Origin: Scilla litardierei
Taxonomy: Eukaryota; Streptophyta; Magnoliopsida; Asparagales; Asparagaceae
NCBI GenBank assembly: GCA_030789695.1
Contig: CM061139.1
Span: forward strand, 200,729,641-200,793,640
Direction of reading: 5' to 3'
Length of the DNA stretch: 64,000 nt
Every line of letters begins with the position of its first letter. Position 1 is the first letter of the stretch. Below the pieces are notes generated by a model. It was not told the DNA's origin. It did not search any database and saw only the letters and a program-made list of their open reading frames with translations. The position numbers and the translations under genes are program-made. This document shows, piece by piece, positions 54,405 to 64,000 of the stretch.

Positions 54405-55123
54405 GTGAGGACACTTCTCTCTGCTTTTATTCATGTTTATATCATCAAGTTTTCTGAAGATGCAATTTGCGGTGAAAATTGATAAACACTACATTAATAT
54501 TTAAGGAATAACTATTTCTGTATTCAAGAAATACTAATTAATATAAAATAATAGGTATCCGATCTCACATCAGGAATTTTCTGTCTTTCCATTAAGCGGG
54601 GCGGTTACTTTTTTTAAAAGGTAATTGCTAAATACATCGATTATGTTTGGTGCATTTAGGCTTTTTGTCTTTTAAAGCAAAGAAAGTCAAACATCCTTGT
54701 CATTGATGTGACATTGATGTGACAGTGGATGTGGCTTTCTTTGCCTTAGAAGGCAAATTTTTTCACACAACGAACATTATTCGGAGTCGAGCCTTTTTTA
54801 ACTAGTTCAATGACATGACATCATGTCATATGTGCGTGAAATATCTCATCACGAGCCATATACTCATTAATACCACTAGTGAATAATGTCACTAAATTTT
54901 AATTTTTAAAAAAGTGTGCCCATAATAATGTCACTAAATTTCAGTGAATAATGTTATTAAGTTGGCATCCTTTCTCCGCTCTCACGAGAGATCGGGACCC
55001 GATGCATGCTTTAAAATGATGTCTGAGGTATTAAAAAAAAGTGTGCCCGTAGCAACTTGTGTGTGGCTTTTGCCGATACAATTTGCTGTGACGTAAAAGA
55101 TCTAACCATATAGATGATTGTTT

Positions 55124-55321
55124 TTAAAAACCGGTTTCCGGACATCACATTCGGCGTCGACTAATCAGGCTCGAGCCGGGTAGGACCCGGCGAATGGCAG
55201 ATAAAGCTCTCCCTCACCAATTTTTAACACAGCTGTATTTAGGGAGACTCGAACTTGAGACCTCTGGAAGCTAGCACAACCCCACTAGCCAGTTGTGCTA
55301 CGCGTTGGTGGGTATATAAAG
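55124..55321 (-). mobile_element. tRNA-derived SINE
   Basis: On the minus strand a tRNA-like head carries an A-box-like TAGCACAACTGGCTAGTGGG and a B-box-like AGGTCTCAAGTTCGAGTCTC. A body follows, ending near CCGGTTTTTAAAAA. GATTGTTT flanks both sides (55,116-55,123 and 55,322-55,329), an 8-bp target duplication. Total about 198 bp. Copy A lacks it. RNA polymerase III transcription and LINE-dependent movement are inferred from the class. Confidence 0.8.
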
Positions 55322-55917
55322 GATTGTTTGGTGGCTATTGTATTGGTAGTTTAGATTTAATTCTGTTACACCACGCATGAGACCCACCCAGTTGCTAAAT
55401 GGGGCTTAAATTTATTGAAAAAGCAATATAATCGTCAATTAATATATGTTATTCTAGAAAATGATAGTACGTGAGGTACCAAAATAGAATCGATTAAAGT
55501 ATATTGTCATACATACGTGTCAGCCTAAAAATTCAAGATAAGCTCGATGGAAGAAGTGAATGTTTTCACACACACAAAATTATCAACCCAAATACGATCT
55601 CATTCGTCCTCGTTCTATTTAATTTTAAATAATATCGTAAGAATCTATGAACACGGATCAAGATCATCTTGTCTAACACCGTGGACAGATCTAGATCCAA
55701 AATAAAGTGTATCATAGCAGTTTAAGTTATCTATCTTTTCTTTAATAAGCTCCCATCACCTTAGTATGGAAATAGTGCGACCCACACGGGTGCGTTTGGT
55801 TTTCCCTTCAAAGAACAACCCTCAGCCTAGTCCGGGTGAGCCAAAAGGTCGGTCGGGTTTGGTTCGGATCCGGTCTGGGTCTTCACCCGATGTGGGACCC
55901 GAACCCCATTTACGAAT

Positions 55918-58900
55918 TGTAACGGTCCGTATTTTTCAATGCAACTATTCATGTATTTTCATTTTTAAACTATTTTATAATGGCTCGTCAGAAGTTTTAA
56001 GTGATTTCAAAAATTTCTTATAAAAATATTTTGAAGTACCAGACTAGTTACGAAGTATTTTAGTAAGACCGGATTTCATCAAATACCTCTAAAAGATCTG
56101 ATAAAAATTCATTTTCAGATATTGCTGTTTTGGCGCAATGAATTCAAACTTTTACGGTAACATTCTATGATCATTTAGGGCTTTTCACATTAATTTCGTA
56201 ATTTTCTGAAGTCAAATCGATAGAGAACACGCAAACCCGCTTTCTAAACGTTTTGGCCTAAAACTAGTATTTCCGTAGCTCAAACTCTGAAACGGATCTC
56301 GTATTCGCGATCCTCGCGACGATACGATCCCGTGGGTATGTTTTCGTAATTTTTCGGACATGTTTACTAGTAGGGGCAAAATCGTAATTTCGCTACAAAT
56401 TTTACTATTACCGTCACTAAATTACCTTCGCTAATTACCGTTTTAATTAATTACCTAACTTAATTATTTACCTTCACCTAACCTACCGTCGGCAACCGCA
56501 TGAGGAAAATGTTTTCACAAATTTTCCTAACTTAGTCAAAACTCTAACCTAACAAAACCTAACATCATTAATCCTCTAACATTTTTTTCAACACCATTCA
56601 ACTACCCTATTAATAACACACTAATAACGGCTGATATTTTATTAATGATTATTTAAACCCCCCCATAACAGCGCTCCCCCTTCCTCACAAATCTCCCAGG
56701 GCAAACCCGAAAGCTCCAAGCTCGAAATCAACCCATGCAATGCACCCAAGCCTATGCAAGTTCCCCCTCTCTCTCATTTTTGTTCGAAACAACCCAGCCC
56801 CGTTCAACGTGGTGTGTTTTCGTTTTCCCTCCGCCGCTCGTACGCCACCCAAGCTCGCCGTCGGTTCACTCCGACCACCGCCGTGAGGCAACCCCCCCAA
56901 GCAACAGCATCTCCGCCCCCAACTCCGATGAGGCCCCCGCTCAGCGTGCCCCTCCGACTCTCGCTCCGCCGTCATCCAAGCACCCGAGCCCTGCCATGCA
57001 CCGCCAGCGAAGCCCTCCACGACGTCCCCTCCGACTAGCGCTCTCGCCTCATGGCCGTTGCTTCGCCGTGAGCGACTGTCACCCCCACAACCTCCCCTCA
57101 TCTCCGGCGAGCACACGCCCCCGCTCGAGAGTTCCGAACGCCCCTAGCTGCACCATGCTCCCCGCGGCCTGCATCGCCGCTGCTCCTCCCCGACAGCCCC
57201 AAGCGCCGCTGCCCTCGGAGGATCAACGCCGCCACTCCCGCCGCCGAAGGCCTCCGTCGACCACGTCTCGCCGTCGTCCTCCTCCGCACGTCGCTGCTGA
57301 GTCACACGCCCCCGTCGCCGCCGTGAGCGAAGGTGATCGAGGAGGTGACAGTATAACTCGGTGGCAATCTCGTAAATACGAAGTAATTTCGTATTTTCTT
57401 ATTTTTATTAATTAATAAATAGGTTTTATGGTTTTAAATTCATAACTAAAAATATAGGTCCCAGAAAAATGTGAGACCACCTCTGGAAAATTAGAAATGA
57501 CATTCTGGACCCAATGGTGCTAGTTTCATCTCAATCCGATGCTTAGTTTTTCCAGAATTAATTTTTAAGCCTAAAAGTTAAATACGTTATTTTCGATTAA
57601 AAATCTGTAACTTGTTATTTTCACGTACAATTATATGTGAGAAAAATATATGTTAAAGTACTCTCCGAGACGGTCATTTTGACAGCTCACTTGCAACATT
57701 CCGATGTAGATTGTATCCAGAATAAATTGTTGAATAAATACGTTACTTAATTAAAAATAGTTTTAAATTATTTTTGAGCTCTTAAAAATTATAAAAATTA
57801 ATGTAAGCTTCAGAAAATTATTTCCTTCTACGATAAAATTATTTTCATCATATCTAGCATATAGAAAAATTTAGAACGGCTTTCGACAACGTTTCAACCA
57901 GTTTAGAAAATCGAAACGACCAAGTTATTAGATAGAAAATGAGTATATTCAATAACAGAGTATTTTTGTGATTGTAGGTACAAATTCTTGTGCATCAACG
58001 TCCGTAGAAGCCCTAGAACCAGTTCCGGCTTGCTACGTTGATCTCGAAATCAGTAAGTCACGACTAATTCTAAAATTAGAAAATTAGATAAGTGCCCATG
58101 TATGAACGTAGGACATCACTATAACCTCAGAACTGCTACTTGACTTGATCCAAACTAGAAATCTAATCTAATAGGAAAGTAATCAACTACAGATTACTTT
58201 GCCAACTTTCAACTTTGGTGGTTGTAACACACAATTATCAACTTGGGTAAATTGTGTGCTAACGAAACTATCACCCTTAAACCAACAATTTTTGTATTAC
58301 ATGTTTGTTGGACTTGTCTTTATCCTCAAATTTCTTAGCATCCACTTTGCTTTACTTCTGGTTTTAAAACCAGTAGTCCTGGTAACTATCATCGTGAACA
58401 AGGAATTGATAACATCTTGAGTAACATGTGGAATATCTTGTGGAATATCTTGTGGAATATCTTGTGAAATATCTCGTGGAATATCATGAAAGGAACATGT
58501 ACATAGAACACTTGACACTTCACTGGGGTTTTTGGGGTAACTCATAGTTAGAGAGAGTATGTGAGTGACTGGAGTTCAATCTACATGTCTAGCTGCCTGG
58601 GTTTTCGACAATCATGTCTAGCTGCCTATGTTTCGGCAAACAAAAATATGCTGCATGTCAGCATCCTGTCTAGCTGCCTGTGTTTTCGGCATTCATCTGG
58701 GTCGCGCCCAGGCAAGAGATGGACTTGATGGTCGCATATTGTACTCTCCGACTTGAGTCACGTAGTGTAGTTATTTTTGCACAGTCACTTTTACTTTACG
58801 CACCACAGGCACCTTTACTTTACACGTTCCATGCACGTTACTTACTACACTTGTACAGTCACCAGTACTTCACTTGTCATACTTTTAGCTACAGTAGTAG

Positions 58901-59395
58901 TACGTTTCACTTGCTCAGTCTGCTTTACACTTGCACTACCACAGTACAGAGATTTTCTCCTTTCAGTTCAGTTTGCCTTTACTTTTCAGTTGTGTACAGT
59001 TGTTACTCAGTACTTTACTTTTCACTCTGGTCTACTTGTACGTAGTTACTTTTGTCATACTTGCGCACTGCTTCTTTTCTATATTTAGAATTGTTGTGAC
59101 TTACCTACGGTTCCATCTCCGTGGCACCGTAGACGACGTACATATGGAGGTAGATGCTCCTGAGCTAATAGCGCCAGAATTCGACCGCAGCAACCATAGT
59201 TATTTCCACTTATGTACTTTTCTTCTTTCATGTATATTTGTTGGGACATCTTATACAGTATGGGATGTAATAATTAGACACTATTTGAGTATTTTTGTAC
59301 ATCTCTGCATCGTGGCTATTTTGTTTTCACTGGTAACCTGCAGGACCTGCGCAAATATCAAATAAGTAACGGGCCCCCTGGAGCGGGTCGTTACA
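55918..59395 (+). mobile_element. Solo LTR of the TGTAACG family (plus orientation)
   Basis: Starts TGTAACGGTCCG, ends GGAGCGGGTCGTTACA, about 3,478 bp. Flanks are CGAAT (55,913-55,917) and CGGAT (59,396-59,400), a 5-bp duplication with one change. The paralogous empty site in copy A is near 24,524. It has the family layout: AT-rich start, GC-rich leader (56,690-57,350), intron-like segment, TTTACTT/TACAGT repeats and conserved end. It is clearly diverged from the young pair at 26.9-35.3 kb. Open frames in the GC-rich leader (56,685-57,415) overlap on both strands and are not called. Confidence 0.88.
58430..58490. repeat. 12-bp tandem repeat (GTGGAATATCTT) within the solo LTR
   Basis: Five copies in a row, the last two imperfect. 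Related GTGGAACATCTT/GTGGAATATC copies occur at the corresponding place of the young LTRs (29,168-29,210) and, inverted, in the split solo LTR (about 20,905-20,965). Confidence 0.85.
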
Positions 59396-59491
59396 CGGAT
59401 CAACAAATACTAATGTAATTTCATTTTCATAAAACCTTTAAGTTGTCTTTTTCAGTCATATTTGTTGAGAACAGTAGACTGGCAATGTTAA

Positions 59492-60196
59492 GAGCATCTC
59501 CAACCACACTCTTCAAAAAAGCCACTTCAAAATGGAATATGCCTTAAAGATTCCATTTTGAAGGATGTGCAACTCCAACCCTCCCCCTTCAAATATAATT
59601 TTTCATGTTATTTCATATTTAGTTATCTTTACATAATGATAAAATATCTCTTTTGGAAATTGGTTAATCTATTTAATTATTTATTTATAAAAGAAATTTT
59701 TAAATAATATAAAATTGTTATTATTTTATTAATAATTTTAGAGAAAAATATTAAATTTTATTATTTGTCCATAAAAATAATATTAATTTTTATTTAGATA
59801 ATCTCTTCAACAACAAAACAACTGAGTACTTTAGAAATCATGGTACATAAAACATTAAACAAACTGCATTTTAGCTATTCTGTGTTCAGTTTTTTATTAC
59901 AATTTTTAAATATGCTTTAAAAATATTCAATATTGGTTTCATATTATAGGTATCATCGCGATCTTTCCAATGGTACTAAAATTATTAAATTTGGTTATGT
60001 GGTTTAAAAGATATTAAACATTTAACTAACCATACTTAATTAAATAGGGTGGCAAAGTTGTAATTATCCAAACAACTTCTCAAATGATATTTGAAGGGGC
60101 ACTATTCACGGGCTTCAAAATTGGCTTCATTTTGAAGCCCGGTTGGATCAAAACTTGCCTTCATTTTGAAGAAATGAAGGCCGGTTGGAGTTGCTC
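59492..60196. mobile_element. PIF/Harbinger-like MITE, 705 bp
   Basis: Terminal inverted repeats GAGCATCTCCAACC and GGTTGGAGTTGCTC match at 13 of 14 positions. They are flanked by TAA at 59,489-59,491 and 60,197-60,199. Copy A has the empty site with a single TAA (24,612-24,614). The interior is very AT-rich without coding capacity. The 3-bp TAA duplication suggests the PIF/Harbinger class. Confidence 0.88.
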
Positions 60197-60199
60197 TAA

Positions 60200-61802
60200 G
60201 GCATAAAGAAATAAAGTAGATGTATAAAAACATTTCCATCAACCATAGTCTCAACTTTAGAGTTTTGATGTAACGGTATGGAATTTAATATGATGCATGT
60301 TGCTATGCGAACATACCAAATTGCTCATTTCACATCCAGCTTTTCGTAAGTGAACTGAGCAATTTGGCAGGCATAGCAACTCCCCAATATTGATTGGGCT
60401 CTCTAGCCTGTATTCTGATATAAGGCTAAAATCTGTGAAACTCTCTCACATGAGTCTCTTACCTCGGCCTCCTACATCTGCTACTAATGATCATATGGGC
60501 CTTAATAAGGCCCAATGGGTCCAAGCCCACTAAAATCATTCCACCCAGAACGAGGAAAATTCAACTTGAACCCCCGTAACAAAGCCCAAAATGAACTAGA
60601 CCCATTATGGAGTTCGAACCCAGCCCACCAAGGAGGGGTCCATGTATCTCCTAGCTAATCAATTGATATCCACCGGCACACCTAAAACCTTAACCAAGTT
60701 GGAAAATTTTACATCATTCCACTCTGATCGATACCCATAAGTAGAGCATTTTTTCACAATGGAATGTATGCAAAAAAAACAAGCACTAAAATTCTATACT
60801 ATTGAGTATTGAGTTCGCCCTGTGAATGTTTTGATACTACAGACATTCATCTAACAGACTATATGATGCCAAGAGATACCTTCTCTTGAATATTGGGTTG
60901 CCCTGTGAATGTCTTGATAGTGAACAAACATTTTGGGTACTAATGATTTCATGAGTGTATGAATGAAGATCAAGATGTGTGGAGTCAACAAAGGCCATGG
61001 AGTTTAATGGAGTCAACAAAAAGCATATGATCAAGTGTTACGTCAAAGAGCTTTTAAGTATAAATTTAATTTTTGACGTAAATTTTATTTTTGTCTTGAT
61101 GATGGAATGTTAAAGTCATTGTTGAAGCTTACGCACACTTGTAAACATGTTATAAACATTTAACAATATTTTTCAAATCATTTCCTCAAAGTTTTGAGTG
61201 TACTGTAAAGGACGTGTTGTATTTCTCAGTGATCTCGGACATTATCGGCTTGGAGACGTTTCACACATTCTTCTAAGTTTGCTTCTCCACCAAATCTTTC
61301 ATTGCTTGAAGGTTTTGAAGATGCAACTTTTCTGCCTTTGAACATATACCAAACTCTCTGGAAGATATCATCAAGTGGACATGAAAGATGACAAAAATAG
61401 AACTACGCGATCACAAACACACACATTTACATAATTCGAAGCAAATGCTACGTGCACAAACAATAGCAGATGGTTTTCAATATATCGGATAACAGGTTAC
61501 AGATTATAAGGGAAGAGATCCACAAATCTCATATCACTCTACACAAGATAATGATATGATCTTCTGTAATATCCTTCCTTTAACCCAAGAGAATAATAAG
61601 CTAACCTGATTTGGTGCTGGTGATCTCTCGTTGGTTACTCAGTCGAGCTATCTTGTGCCGAGATAGCTTGGAAGACTGATGCAAGGTTAACCTCATCTAG
61701 ATTAGTGAGATCGCCCCCATCTGAATTAGCTTCTCGTCGCCAGTGCTTGATGATTATGAGGTCGACGAGGATGCAAAGCCGAGCAATCAAAAACGAGTGT
61801 TA
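60200..61802. other. Host part of duplication copy B, no gene recognised
   Basis: Non-coding and colinear with copy A. It holds the intact site (AGCTT, 61,665-61,669) where copy A carries the 706-bp LTR-like insert and the LARD element. Confidence 0.6.
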
Positions 61803-63535
61803 ATATAACGACCCGCTCTCGGGGGCCCGTTACTTATTTGATTTATTTGCAGGTTCCGCAGTTTACCAGTGAAATCAGCATAGCCACAACTCAGAGATGT
61901 ACCAACAACACTCCAACCAGCGTACCGACATTATTACAGCCCAAATTAAGGTACAACAACAACAAGCACTCTCTCACCAGAATACATAAAGGAAATACGG
62001 AAAGGAAATGCGGAAAGGAAATACATGGTACAACACACACACAAACACAACAGCTAAAACTCCGCGGCTCTGGGTCGAACGCATACTCCTCAAACTCTGG
62101 TGCAAACTCCTCGATCAGGTCGTCGTCTGCCGGTGCCATAAATGGAACCGAAGGTAAATCACAACAATTCTAAGTAAAGAAAAGGAGTACTGTACAAGTA
62201 TGACAAAGGTAGCAGACCAAAGTGAAAGTAAAGTAAAGTACGGTGCAGTGTCTGTACAAGTGTAAAAAGTAAAGTGCATGTGCCGTAAAGAAGTAACTGT
62301 GCAAGCAACACTAGAACTACGTGACTCAAGTAGGATGGTACAATATGTGACCGTTGAGTTCATCTCTTGTCCGGGTACGCTTACCCAGACGAATGTCGAA
62401 AACCCTGGCAGCTAGACAGGATGCTGGCGAGCAGCATATATGTTTGCCGAAACATAGGCAGCTAGACAGGATGCCGAAACCCAGGCAGCTAGACAGCATG
62501 CCGAAACCCAGGCAGCTAGACAGGTAGATGAACTCTAGTCATTCCCGCACTCTTACAAACTGTGAGTTACCCGAAACCCCGGTGATGTGTCAAATACAAG
62601 TTCTTTACATGAAGTTCCACAGGATGTTCCGCATGATGCTAGTCACACCAGGTCAACTGGTTGACTTCCTTATCGAGAACCAGAAAGTTGGAAACTCGTT
62701 CTAAGCAGACTGTGCCAAGTACAGAGGATAAAGACAAGTCCAACACAAGAAGGTGTTGCTTCCGTGCTTCGAGCACTTAGTAGTGTGGTGCTACAAGTTC
62801 GTACAGGCACAGTGGACTAGGTTTCTAAATTTAGAATCTGTCGTGACTTACCAAATCCAATATCGTCGTAGTAGGCTGGAAGAGAGTCTAGGTCTTCCGT
62901 AGAGGCTGGTGCACAAGAATCTGCAATACAAAGACAACTGGTTAGACACATGACATTTTTATATAATACTTAGGTTGCTTTGATTTTTAAAACTCGTTAA
63001 AACGGTGTCAGAAATTATTCAAAAATTTTATATAAGCCTAAAATAAATATTTTGATTTTACTGCAAGAGGGAAGTATTTTCAGAAGCTTCTGCATTTTTT
63101 TATAATTTTCAGAAACTCGAAATAGCTTTTAAAACCCAATTTATTTAAGTTGGAAAAATGATTCTGGGAAAAGTAGGCGTCTGATCGAGATGAGACTAGC
63201 GTCATTGGGTCCGGAATATTGTTTCGGATTTTCTGGAGCTAGCCTCATATTTTTCTGGGCCCTAGATTTCAAGTTATGGGTTTAAACCCATTAAACCCCA
63301 TTTATAATTATTAAAAAACGAAAATACGAAACAATTTCGTATTTACGAAATTGCCATCGGCGGTTTACCGTCGCCCGTCTTGTCTAAACGCCGGAGGGGG
63401 GCTGTTTGTGTCGCTGTGGACGGCGGACGGCGGGGGCAGCGGGCGGCGATGTCGGACGGCGTGAGGCGGGTGGCGGTCTGACGCCGTCGACGACGAGGGG
63501 GGGAGGCGGACGCGAGCGAGGGAGGCGGGTGATTC
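61803..63535 (-). mobile_element. Inverted partial LTR of the TGTAACG family
   Basis: TATAACGACCCG (the usual TG changed to TA) opens a reverse-orientation LTR. The conserved end (TTACTTATTTGATTTAT), low-complexity AAGTAAAGTA repeats, CAGGCAGCTAGACAGG minisatellite, donor/acceptor-like segment and GC-rich leader (63,360-63,530) follow in order. Similarity ends near 63,535, before the promoter part, so it is truncated or interrupted there. No target duplication can be assigned. Confidence 0.8.
62385..62525. repeat. Minisatellite of about 31 bp (CAGGCAGCTAGACAGGATGC)
   Basis: Four to five tandem units, the inverse of the GCTGCCTGAGTTT repeats found in the other LTRs of the family (29,310-29,430; 58,590-58,690). 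Copy number and phase differ between LTRs. Confidence 0.8.
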
Positions 63536-64000
63536 GGAGTGAATATTGCATATCTAACCCCCTTATTAGTCCTATTTTGTGCCCATATGATGCTTAATTT
63601 ATCTCTAATACATTCGTATTTTTCTCATCATCATTTATTAGAGAAATTACACTATTTGTGCACAAAACGTGAATTTGATTGTGTATTTCTGCATTTTTAT
63701 ATTTTTCCTAGCATCGTCTCGATCTCACGATTCCAACGACTATTTATTTGTATTTTTCTGAGGTCTGTGCTAATTTCTATGAATTTTTGAATGCAGAATA
63801 CCATTTATTGGAAAATAATTAATTGTGCACGAATCTTGGCGCGCCACGCGGCGCAATCCCAGCGACTCCATCTCAATCCAACGGACGACGTTGCGCACGA
63901 AGAAGCAACGACGTGGGCGTGTGATTACCGTCGGATGGAGATCCGACGCTCGAGCTTATCCCCGCAGCAGAGACGAAGAGAGTGCGATCGGACCGTTGGA
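63536..64000. other. Unidentified flank, AT-rich then GC-rich
   Basis: AT-rich to about 63,820, then GC-rich (GGCGCGCCACGCGGCGC at about 63,838). It is probably another inserted repeat. No terminal repeats are seen before the window ends. Confidence 0.3.

Larger units (their letters stand above)
54405..61802 (+). repeat. Segmental duplication, copy B (interrupted by insertions)
   Basis: Host-derived parts at 54,405-55,115, 55,330-55,917, 59,401-59,491 and 60,200-61,802 follow the same order as copy A. Copy B has about 300 bp at 54,490-54,800 and about 150 bp at 55,607-55,757 not in A, and lacks about 650 bp present in A at 25,250-25,905. It contains no recognised gene. Its right edge is cut by an inverted LTR at about 61,803. 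Confidence 0.85.

Noticed and set aside
54405..54425. Complete target duplication for the dead Copia element
   Set aside because: GTGAG follows the 3' LTR, but the 5' end of the element is missing, so no matching left copy can be shown.
56685..57415. Pro/Arg/Ser-rich open frames on both strands
   Set aside because: The equivalent GC-rich leader of the copy-B solo LTR; frames differ from those of the young LTR, showing no conservation of a protein.

Overview
The window is nuclear DNA of a flowering plant. This rests on an angiosperm B-box gene with a canonical GT-AG intron, plant Copia/Sirevirus-type and Ty3/gypsy-like LTR elements, MITEs, a tRNA-derived SINE and G-type lectin receptor-kinase relics. 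The GC-rich first exon of the B-box gene leans towards a monocot, but that is not decisive. No bacterial, organellar or viral gene set is present.

Layout. 1-4.4 kb: two minus-strand pseudogene pieces of S-locus-lectin receptor kinases, embedded in a tandemly duplicated segment with micro- and minisatellites. 5.97 kb: a tRNA-Ser(UGA). 7.0-9.4 kb: the only convincing intact host protein gene, a two-exon BBX28/29-type B-box protein of 260 residues, behind a cluster of six CACGTG G-boxes. 9.9-11.3 kb: a Tourist-like MITE carrying a nested 498-bp foldback element built of palindromes, followed by a 227-bp unit in three tandem copies.

12.5-61.8 kb: two copies (A, 12.5-35.8 kb; B, 54.4-61.8 kb) of an ancestral segment of roughly 3-4 kb. 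Each was inflated by different insertions, so each supplies 'empty sites' for the other. Copy A holds a minus-strand solo LTR (TSD GTATC) that itself contains a gag-only Sirevirus-like element, plus a 706-bp LTR-like insert that in turn contains a complete non-coding LTR element with apparently identical 3,151-bp LTRs (TSD CTAGG). Copy B holds a SINE, a solo LTR of the same family and a 705-bp MITE. Between the copies lies a three-level nest: a dead Copia element (36.85-54.4 kb), whose reverse transcriptase is split by a gag-only Sirevirus-like element (39,515-52,889; TSD GTTTC), which contains a non-coding LTR element (41,763-48,069; TSD CATAC) filled with about 28 copies of a 90-bp tandem repeat. 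61.8-63.5 kb: a further inverted LTR of the copy-A/B solo-LTR family.

How it fits together. No element here encodes a complete working set of proteins. The two gag-only elements, the LARD-like family and the satellite-bearing element would all depend on proteins made elsewhere. The most notable items are the LARD-like family (four loci, one very young, with long LTRs carrying promoter-, GC-leader- and intron-like parts), the palindrome array in the Sirevirus LTR, the satellite-forming retroelement, and the palindromic foldback transposon. Similarity between repeats was judged by eye, without alignment software.
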